Source of the DNA: an uncultured Rickettsiales bacterium
GTDB lineage: Bacteria; Pseudomonadota; Alphaproteobacteria; Rs-D84
Direction: 5' to 3'
NCBI GenBank assembly: GCA_900550565.1
Contig: URSG01000023.1
Coordinates: 1 to 8,961, forward strand
DNA: 8,961 nt
Position numbers and translations under genes: made by a program. Position 1 is the stretch's first letter; each line of letters begins with the position of its first letter. The notes below the pieces were generated by a model. That model was not told where the DNA came from, did not search any database, and saw only the letters and a program-made list of their open reading frames with translations. This document shows positions 1 to 5,941 of the stretch, piece by piece.

Positions 1-968
<968 letters not shown>

Positions 969-977
969 TCTTTTTGT

Positions 978-999
978 CTTGACTTGATAACAAGTCAAG
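978..999 (+). other. Hairpin in 23S-5S spacer
   Basis: A perfect 9-bp inverted repeat, CTTGACTTG (978-986) and CAAGTCAAG (991-999), is closed by an ATAA tetraloop about 10 nt after the 23S 3' end. No T-run follows, so it is not a terminator. Its place between two rRNAs suggests a pre-rRNA processing signal, for example an RNase III or RNase E entry point, but that role is inferred. A second hairpin lies at 1024-1044 (ATTCTG-ATA-CAGAAT core). Confidence 0.6.
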
Positions 1000-1023
1000 C
1001 GTATGCTTGAAGAGAACGTTGAA

Positions 1024-1044
1024 GTGATTCTGATACAGAATTAC
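1024..1044 (+). other. Second hairpin in 23S-5S spacer
   Basis: ATTCTG (1027-1032) pairs with CAGAAT (1036-1041) over an ATA loop, and GT/AC pairs outside one mismatch extend it. It lies just upstream of the 5S processing stem, so it probably structures the pre-5S spacer. No coding potential or tRNA was seen here. Confidence 0.45.
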
Positions 1045-1060
1045 GATGTTCGCTGGATTT

Positions 1061-1179
1061 ATTCTGGTGATTATTGAGCGGGAGTCACCCTCTGTTCCAT
1101 TCCGAACCAGACAGGGAAACCTCGTATCGCCGATGGTACTTTGGCTTCAGCCACGGAAGAGTAGGTCGTCGCCAGAATA
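1061..1179 (+). rRNA. rrf: 5S ribosomal RNA
   Basis: The sequence carries the 5S landmarks: CCATTCCGAAC (loop B/C region), GCCGATGGTACTT, and GAGTAGGTCGTCGCCAG at the 3' end, in the form usual for Alphaproteobacteria. Helix I is formed by TTCTGGTGA (1062-1070) and TCGCCAGAA (1169-1177). The pairing continues outward as a perfect 15-bp stem (1053-1067 with 1172-1186), so the mature ends are trimmed from a longer duplex and are uncertain by 2-3 bases. About 119 nt is the normal length. It lies roughly 90 nt after 23S in the same operon and is followed by the operon terminator. Confidence 0.93.
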
Positions 1180-1210
1180 AATCCAGTTATAGATATAAAA
1201 ACCGAAATTT

Positions 1211-1233
1211 AACCGCCCACGTGGCGGTTTTTT
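1211..1233 (+). terminator. rRNA operon intrinsic terminator
   Basis: AACCGCC (1211-1217) pairs with GGCGGTT (1223-1229) over a CACGT loop and runs into six Ts (1228-1233). It sits about 30 nt after 5S and just before the next promoter, as expected for the end of the rrn operon. Confidence 0.85.
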
Positions 1234-1235
1234 AT

Positions 1236-1264
1236 TTGCCATTTGCGTGATGCGTGGATAAAAT
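1236..1264 (+). promoter_or_regulatory. Sigma70-type promoter of the kinase-like gene
   Basis: TTGCCA (1236-1241, 5/6 to TTGACA) and TAAAAT (1259-1264, 5/6 to TATAAT) are separated by exactly 17 bp. The expected transcription start, about 7 nt after the -10 box, falls on or next to the ATG at 1271. No Shine-Dalgarno sequence lies in between, so the mRNA is probably leaderless. The promoter begins only three bases after the rRNA terminator T-run, which insulates it from the rrn operon. Confidence 0.7.
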
Positions 1265-1270
1265 ATCTGT

Positions 1271-2161
1271 ATGAAAAAAATAAATGCTGATTTTCGTGGC
1301 ACACAGGGCAGTTTGCCGCCCCAGTTGTTTAAATACGTTGACCAGACCCAGATGGCGGCCGAAACCGCACGTTTTACCGAATACATAAATTCTGTATCTG
1401 GGGATTTCCTGGACAAACTGGCAGAAAGAAAACGCAAAAGTATAACGGTTGGCGACAGTGACTTTGACGCCATTGTTCCCCAGACCCCAAAACTGTTTGG
1501 CCAGGACGTTTCACTGGAATACATTGGGTGCGGTATGGCCGGCAATGTATATAAAATGCAGATTGGTGACAACACGTTTGCGCTGAAGATAAATCGCAGG
1601 GAAAATTTAACCTCTGACCTGGAGGCAATAGCGGAACACAGGCGCGCGCGTAATCTGATAAATCGGCCGTATATTGGTGCGACGTTTTCGCACGATGGCG
1701 CAACATATTCGTGGATATTGTCGGACTATATTTCTGATGACCAAGACAACGATATGTCATTTGTGTCGGCCAAGGCAAAATTGTTTTATGCTGCGATGAC
1801 CAAGGGGTTAAAGTATTCAGATATGTATCCGGCCAATGTCAAGGCTGGGCGTATAATTGATATTTCTGGGGTTGAGCGCGGCGGTATAAAACTGAGCCGT
1901 ATAGAAATTGATATGGTTAAAAAGTTTTTATATCTGATGCGCACAAATGATGTGCCACGTTTTCGCCAGTTGGCCGAGATTGCCGTCGCCAGTTTCCCAA
2001 ATGTGATAAAGTATATGTTTGCAAAGATGAATATTTATCGGATGGAAATGCCGATGCAACTGCAACCGTTCAAGAAAATGTTGGTTGATTATAATCATCG
2101 TGTGCGCGCGATATATAACGAGGTATATGACACGTCATCGCGCCTGGGGCAGGGTAAATGA
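1271..2161 (+). CDS. Divergent protein-kinase-like protein, 296 aa
   Basis: I do not recognise a named family, but a kinase-like core is visible. There is a glycine-rich loop (IGCGMAGNVYK, residues 85-95), a VAIK-type strand with Lys106 (FALKINR), candidate helix-C glutamates (Glu118, Glu122), a hinge-like segment (ILSDYI, 149-154), a catalytic loop SDMYPANV with Asp184 and Asn189 in the HRDxxxxN spacing, and a DFG-like IDISG with Asp197. The eight-residue step from Asn189 to Asp197 is shorter than in eukaryotic kinases and resembles small-molecule or atypical kinases. The substrate is unknown. Residues 1-40 precede the kinase core and carry GSLPPQLFKYVD, shared with the next ORF. No signal peptide or membrane segment is seen, so it is probably cytoplasmic or secreted by a signal-peptide-independent route. 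The start is set by the promoter 6 nt upstream. The stop overlaps the next start (ATGA). The kinase assignment is motif-based inference; a pseudokinase is possible. Confidence 0.8.
   Translation: MKKINADFRGTQGSLPPQLFKYVDQTQMAAETARFTEYINSVSGDFLDKLAERKRKSITVGDSDFDAIVPQTPKLFGQDVSLEYIGCGMAGNVYKMQIGDNTFALKINRRENLTSDLEAIAEHRRARNLINRPYIGATFSHDGATYSWILSDYISDDQDNDMSFVSAKAKLFYAAMTKGLKYSDMYPANVKAGRIIDISGVERGGIKLSRIEIDMVKKFLYLMRTNDVPRFRQLAEIAVASFPNVIKYMFAKMNIYRMEMPMQLQPFKKMLVDYNHRVRAIYNEVYDTSSRLGQGK
1306..1335 (+). repeat. 30-bp direct repeat, copy 1 (codes for GSLPPQLFK)
   Basis: This stretch matches 2193-2222 at 29 of 30 positions; the only difference is G versus A in the CCG/CCA proline codon. It encodes the GSLPPQLFK part of the N-terminal module in the kinase-like protein. 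Identity falls off quickly on both sides at the DNA level, although protein similarity continues to an ARF motif. Confidence 0.85.
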
Positions 2162-2331
2162 ATAAATACACAAATCAATCAACGGGTCTCCGGGGCAGTT
2201 TGCCACCCCAGTTGTTTAAATATATTGATATGTCGCGTATTTCCCAGGCTGTGGCCCGGTTCAGAAAGTTTCGTGTCGTTATCACTGACAAGTATAATAT
2301 CATTAAAAAAACAGGGCGTGCCGGCCGTTAA
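2158..2331 (+). CDS. 57-aa ORF repeating the N-terminal module of the kinase-like protein
   Basis: This short ORF starts at an ATG sharing ATGA with the stop of the kinase-like gene, an arrangement typical of translational coupling; a GGGGCAGGG tract just upstream could act as a weak ribosome binding site. The product contains RGSLPPQLFKYID (residues 12-24) and then ARF (33-35), matching residues 10-24 and 33-35 of the upstream protein. After that it is short, basic and unrelated (ending KKTGRAGR), with no kinase motifs. It may be the remnant of a second, truncated copy of the gene, or a true small partner protein made of the module alone. The intact frame and the coupled start favour expression; the small size and a terminator overlapping its stop leave both options open. 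Its function is unknown. Confidence 0.55.
   Translation: MNKYTNQSTGLRGSLPPQLFKYIDMSRISQAVARFRKFRVVITDKYNIIKKTGRAGR
2193..2222 (+). repeat. 30-bp direct repeat, copy 2 (codes for GSLPPQLFK)
   Basis: This is the second copy of the repeat at 1306-1335, with 29/30 identity, in the matching reading frame of the 57-aa ORF. Conservation of synonymous sites suggests recent duplication or gene conversion and not only selection on the peptide. Confidence 0.85.
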
Positions 2332-2354
2332 ATTTTCCCCAGGTCGGCATTTTT
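2319..2354 (+). terminator. Probable terminator of the kinase-like / mini-ORF unit
   Basis: TGCCGGCC (2319-2326) pairs with GGTCGGCA (2342-2349), eight pairs including one G-T, followed by five Ts (2350-2354). The 5' arm lies inside the last codons of the 57-aa ORF and the loop is long (15 nt). A competing small hairpin, GGCAT (2346-2350) with ATGCC (2355-2359), is possible. Confidence 0.5.
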
Positions 2355-2403
2355 ATGCCCAAGAAAAATCAACCAAAAACAGAAAATAAAAAACGCAAAA
2401 TTT

Positions 2404-2446
2404 TGCAAGATTTTTTCTTGCATTTAGGGGCATTTTTGCACAAAAT
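2404..2446 (+). promoter_or_regulatory. Upstream region of ppdK: hairpin and weak promoter candidate
   Basis: TGCAAGA (2404-2410) and TCTTGCA (2416-2422) form a 7-bp hairpin over a T5 loop. TTGCAT (2418-2423) and CAAAAT (2441-2446) have 17-bp spacing but only 3/6 and 4/6 matches to sigma70 boxes. ppdK needs a promoter in this gap because a terminator precedes it; this is the best candidate I see and it is weak. Confidence 0.3.
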
Positions 2447-2475
2447 CGTGTGGCTTTAAATTCAAAGGAGAAACC

Positions 2476-5133
2476 ATGAGCAATAAATGGGTATATACTT
2501 TCGGTAATGGTGCCGCCGAAGGCCGCGCAGATATGCGTAATCTGCTGGGGGGCAAGGGCGCAAACTTGGCTGAAATGAATTTGGTTGGGTTGCCTGTGCC
2601 AGCCGGTTTTACAGTGACAACAGACGTTTGCACATATTACTATAACAACAACGAAACATATCCGACGGATTTGATGGACCAGGTTCGCGCAGGTATCGCG
2701 CACATTGAATCTATTATGGGTAAAAAATTCGCAGATATGGATAACCCATTGCTGGTTTCTGTGCGTTCTGGCGCGCGCGTTTCTATGCCGGGTATGATGG
2801 ACACGGTTTTGAACCTGGGGCTGAACGATGAAACGGTCAAGGCATTGGCACGTCATTCGGGCAACGAACGCTTTGCGTATGATTCATATCGTCGCTTTAT
2901 TATGATGTTTTCTGATGTTGTGTTGGGCGCAGATATCAATCTGTTTGAACACAAACTGGAAGAAATGAAGGAATCCAAAGGATACAAGGTTGACACTGAA
3001 TTGACTGCGGACGATTTAAAAGAATTGGTTGAACAGTTTAAACAAATCGGTGTCCAGATTGGCAAAGTTTTCCCCCAGAATCCATGGGAACAGTTGCAAC
3101 TGGGTATCGGCGCAGTGTTCGGCAGTTGGATGAGCAAAAAGGCCATCACATATCGCAAACTGAACAATATCCCAGGCGATTGGGGAACCGCTGTCAATGT
3201 CCAGGCGATGGTGTTTGGTAATTCGGGCGACGACAGTGCAACCGGCGTATGTTTCAGCCGTGACCCAGCAACCGGGGAAAACAAATACTATGGCGAATAT
3301 TTAATCAATGCCCAGGGCGAAGACGTCGTCGCGGGTATTCGCACCCCACAACCGATGAGCAAAGATGATTCTGGCCGTCTGTCACTGGAAGAAGCGATGC
3401 CGGCAGTGTACAAAGAATTGTGCGATGTTCGTGAAAAACTGGAACAGCATTACAAAGATATGCAGGATATGGAATTCACGATTGAACACGGCAAACTGTG
3501 GATGTTGCAGTGCCGTAATGGCAAGCGCACCGCGGCAGCAGCCGTTCGTATGGCGGTTGAAATGGTGAACGAAGGTTTGCTGACCAAGCAAGAGGCTATT
3601 TTGCGCGTTGGTGCTGACCAATTAAATCACCTGTTGCATCCTATGTTGGACCCCAAGGCTGAACGTGATGTAATCGCGATTGGTTTGCCGGCGTCCCCAG
3701 GCGCGGCCGTTGGCCAGGCGGTGTTTAACGCCGAAGATGCAGAAACGTGGGCAGCCGAAGGCAAAAAGGTTATGCTGATTCGCGTTGAAACATCACCCGA
3801 AGATATTGCTGGTATGAACGCCGCCCAGGGTGTTATCACGGCACGTGGCGGTATGACATCGCACGCGGCGGTGGTTGCGCGTGGTATGGGAACACCGTGC
3901 GTATCAGGTTCGCCAGACATTAAAATTGACTATGCGTCCAAGACATTGACCACAACCGCTGGTGTTGTTATCCACGAAGGCGATTGGGTATCCATTGATG
4001 GCGCCCAGGGTCAGATTATTCGTGGCGCAGTGCCGACCGTGTCTGTGGAATTGACAGGTAATTTCGGCACATTGATGGGCTGGGTTGATGAAATCAAAAC
4101 ATTGGCGGTCAAGGCAAATGCCGAAACACCAAAAGATGCCAAACAAGCGCGCGATTTCGGTGCCGAAGGTATCGGGCTGGCACGAACAGAACACATGTTC
4201 TTTGACCCGTCGCGTATCCAGGATATGCGTGAAATGATTCTGGCCGATGACGAGGCCGGTCGTCGCGCAGCGTTGGCGAAATTGTTGCCATACCAGAAAG
4301 CGGACTTTGTTGAACTGTTCAAGATTATGGACGGTCTGCCGGTCACGGTTCGTTTGATTGACCCACCGTTGCACGAATTCTTGCCACATACCGATGCAGA
4401 AATCGCAGAATTGGCGGCGCATATCGGCAAAACGGTTGAGTTCGTAAAATCACGCAGCGAAGCATTGCGCGAATCTAATCCGATGTTGGGGCACCGTGGT
4501 TGCAGATTGGCAATTACATACCCAGAAATCTGTGAAATGCAGACACGCGCGATTTTGTCGGCGGCACTGGAATGCCAGGCGGCAGGCGTTTCTGTTCACC
4601 CAGAAATAGAAGTTCCATTGGTTGGTTCCAAGAAAGAGGTTGATATTGTCAAGGCTGTGATTGATTCCACCGCCCAAGAATTGTTTGCTGAAACAGGCAA
4701 GTCAATCGCATACACCGTTGGTTCAATGATTGAATTGCCACGTGCGGCAGTGCTGGCCAATGAAATCGCCGAAAGTTGCGAATTCTTTGAATTTGGGACA
4801 AACGATTTGACCCAGACAACATTGGGTATGTCACGTGATGACACTGGTAAAATCCTGGACGAATATCGTGCGCGTGGCGTATATGTCGCCGACCCGTTTG
4901 CGTCAGTTGACCAGTTGGGCGTTGGTCTGTTGATAAAGGACGCCGTTGCCAAGGCGCGTGCGACCAAGGGTGATAAAATCCACTTGGGCGTTTGCGGCGA
5001 ACACGGCGGCGATCCTGACTCTATTGAATTCTTCCACAAGATTGGATTCAATTCAGTATCGTGCAGTCCGTTCCGCGTGCCAATCGCACGTTTGGCGGCC
5101 GCACAAGCAGCGGTTAAATTCCCGCGCAAATAA
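2476..5133 (+). CDS. ppdK: Pyruvate phosphate dikinase
   Basis: The enzyme interconverts pyruvate, ATP and phosphate with phosphoenolpyruvate, AMP and pyrophosphate in the cytoplasm. All three domains are present over 885 aa, a normal bacterial length. The N-terminal ATP-grasp part (about 1-345) has GGKGANLAEM with Lys27 and VSVRSGARVSMPGMMDTV with Arg97. The swivelling phosphohistidine domain (about 390-515) has GGMTSHAAVVARG with catalytic His463 and the adjacent Thr461 that is regulated in plant enzymes. The C-terminal PEP/pyruvate barrel (about 530-880) has GLARTEHMFF (Arg570), GSMIELPRAA (Glu753), FGTNDLTQ (Asn776, Asp777) and GVCGEHGGDP with the acid/base Cys840. No key residue is missing. 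The start is supported by AAAGGAG (2464-2470), 5 nt before the ATG. It is monocistronic, with a strong terminator at its stop. In fermentative, small-genome bacteria this enzyme often replaces or supplements pyruvate kinase; that role here is inferred. Long antisense ORFs over it are codon-bias shadows. Confidence 0.98.
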   Translation: MSNKWVYTFGNGAAEGRADMRNLLGGKGANLAEMNLVGLPVPAGFTVTTDVCTYYYNNNETYPTDLMDQVRAGIAHIESIMGKKFADMDNPLLVSVRSGARVSMPGMMDTVLNLGLNDETVKALARHSGNERFAYDSYRRFIMMFSDVVLGADINLFEHKLEEMKESKGYKVDTELTADDLKELVEQFKQIGVQIGKVFPQNPWEQLQLGIGAVFGSWMSKKAITYRKLNNIPGDWGTAVNVQAMVFGNSGDDSATGVCFSRDPATGENKYYGEYLINAQGEDVVAGIRTPQPMSKDDSGRLSLEEAMPAVYKELCDVREKLEQHYKDMQDMEFTIEHGKLWMLQCRNGKRTAAAAVRMAVEMVNEGLLTKQEAILRVGADQLNHLLHPMLDPKAERDVIAIGLPASPGAAVGQAVFNAEDAETWAAEGKKVMLIRVETSPEDIAGMNAAQGVITARGGMTSHAAVVARGMGTPCVSGSPDIKIDYASKTLTTTAGVVIHEGDWVSIDGAQGQIIRGAVPTVSVELTGNFGTLMGWVDEIKTLAVKANAETPKDAKQARDFGAEGIGLARTEHMFFDPSRIQDMREMILADDEAGRRAALAKLLPYQKADFVELFKIMDGLPVTVRLIDPPLHEFLPHTDAEIAELAAHIGKTVEFVKSRSEALRESNPMLGHRGCRLAITYPEICEMQTRAILSAALECQAAGVSVHPEIEVPLVGSKKEVDIVKAVIDSTAQELFAETGKSIAYTVGSMIELPRAAVLANEIAESCEFFEFGTNDLTQTTLGMSRDDTGKILDEYRARGVYVADPFASVDQLGVGLLIKDAVAKARATKGDKIHLGVCGEHGGDPDSIEFFHKIGFNSVSCSPFRVPIARLAAAQAAVKFPRK

Positions 5134-5160
5134 AAAATGCCCCATCTGGGGCATTTTTTT
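5132..5160 (+). terminator. ppdK intrinsic terminator
   Basis: ATGCCCC (5137-5143) pairs with GGGGCAT (5148-5154) over an ATCT loop, then runs on in Ts (5154-5160). The A-run on the left arm (5132-5137) extends the pairing and gives a U-tract on the other strand too, so it could work in both directions. It starts within the ppdK stop codon. Confidence 0.92.
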
Positions 5161-5239
5161 GTGCGCCCGGCGGCGGCCTTGTGGCGGACAGGACTTTATT
5201 TTTCTAAACTTTGGACTTTTATTCTGGGGTGGTTGGGTG

Positions 5240-5245
5240 TATAAT
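5240..5245 (+). promoter_or_regulatory. Perfect -10 box (TATAAT) just before the PagL-like gene
   Basis: TATAAT ends 6 nt before the ATG at 5252, so transcription would start at or beside the start codon. No convincing -35 box lies 16-18 bp upstream (TTTTAT or TTTATT); TTGGAC at 5211-5216 is too far away. The spacing to the ATG is the same as for the kinase-like gene at 1271. Confidence 0.55.
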
Positions 5246-5251
5246 TTTGGT

Positions 5252-5809
5252 ATGAAAAAAATCGCAATTTTATCATTGTTATGTGCGTTGCCAATCGTGT
5301 CGTACGGCGCAGAAAACCCAATGTTTGGGCGTGGCGCGCAAAATTCGTTGGGGCTGTATGTGGCGCAATCAACCGGTGACGGCACGTTGTTCAAATTGGT
5401 TGAACCGTGGCTGTGGGAATTTTCGCCCCAGACATTGTTTATGTTTCAATATGCCCAGCCGGTGGAAATATTCCGCCTGCCGGCGCGTATAAATTTTGAA
5501 CTGACGCAAAACGTTGGCTATCACGGTGGTCATGGCCTGTCGTTCTTTGCGGCCGGTGTGTCGTGGGACGTTGCGTTGTTGCAGTGGCGCGGTTTCTATA
5601 CCGGCGTTGGTGTTGGGCCGTATATGCGTGATTCACGCGACCGGTGGGTGTCTTCGCGGTTGGTGTTCGGCGAACGATTTTTCATCGGATACAGGGTTGC
5701 CGACAATATGACGGTTGAATATTTTACCCAACATTTTTCAAACGGTAATTTCACAGATCCAAATCGTGGATTTAATTTTACAGGCCTGGCATTTAATTAC
5801 AGTTTTTAA
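5252..5809 (+). CDS. PagL-like lipid A 3-O-deacylase (acyloxyacyl hydrolase family), outer-membrane beta-barrel
   Basis: This is a 185-aa precursor. Residues 1-20 are a signal peptide (MKK, hydrophobic core, cleavage probably after YGA). The rest alternates as in a small eight-stranded outer-membrane barrel and ends in FNYSF with a C-terminal Phe, the usual signal for barrel insertion. Near the end lies EYFTQHFSNGNFTDPNRG (156-173), matching the PagL active-site pattern H-x-S-N ... P-N-x-G; His161 and Ser163 would be the catalytic pair. PagL removes the 3-O-linked acyl chain of lipid A, which softens recognition by host receptors. The position of the third catalytic residue in Pseudomonas PagL (Glu140) is Asn175 here. 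The frame is open back to 4946, but that extension overlaps ppdK and lacks a signal peptide at its start; the ATG at 5252 gives a clean signal peptide. No Shine-Dalgarno sequence is visible. No terminator is seen after it. Confidence 0.85.
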   Translation: MKKIAILSLLCALPIVSYGAENPMFGRGAQNSLGLYVAQSTGDGTLFKLVEPWLWEFSPQTLFMFQYAQPVEIFRLPARINFELTQNVGYHGGHGLSFFAAGVSWDVALLQWRGFYTGVGVGPYMRDSRDRWVSSRLVFGERFFIGYRVADNMTVEYFTQHFSNGNFTDPNRGFNFTGLAFNYSF

Positions 5810-5824
5810 TATAAACTTTTAATA

Positions 5825-5853
5825 TTTACAGCCCCCAGCAAAAATGTTATAAT
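5825..5853 (+). promoter_or_regulatory. Strong sigma70-type promoter of the cysteine-rich protein gene
   Basis: TTTACA (5825-5830, 5/6) and a perfect TATAAT (5848-5853) are 17 bp apart, and TGT just before the -10 box (5845-5847) makes it an extended -10. Transcription should start near 5860, leaving an 82-nt leader. That leader holds two short alternative GC stems, CCCG (5889-5892) with CGGG (5901-5904) and CGCCC (5886-5890) with GGGCG (5911-5915), each followed by TTTT. Confidence 0.8.
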
Positions 5854-5941
5854 TATAAGTAATAAAGGTGGATTCTGTCAGAATTCGCCCCGTTAAATAG
5901 CGGGTTTTCCGGGCGTTTTCCGGATAACAGGGAGAGTATTT

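Noticed and set aside
1147..1778. Antisense ORFs of 142 and 134 aa over 5S and the kinase-like gene
   Set aside because: One runs into the 5S rRNA and its terminator; neither has a ribosome binding site or recognisable motifs, and the plus-strand frame has clear kinase motifs.
1306..2222. Mobile element bounded by the 30-bp direct repeats
   Set aside because: The repeats lie in the same reading frame at the same place in two proteins, and no transposase, terminal inverted repeats or target-site signature is present between them.
2353..5129. Several long antisense ORFs (up to 177 aa) opposite ppdK
   Set aside because: They are low-stop shadows from the codon bias of ppdK, with compositions unlike real proteins (rich in His, Cys, Arg or Ser) and no start signals.
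4946..5251. N-terminal extension of the PagL-like protein back into ppdK
   Set aside because: It would overlap ppdK by about 190 bases and cross its terminator; the internal ATG at 5252 gives a perfect signal peptide and follows a TATAAT box.
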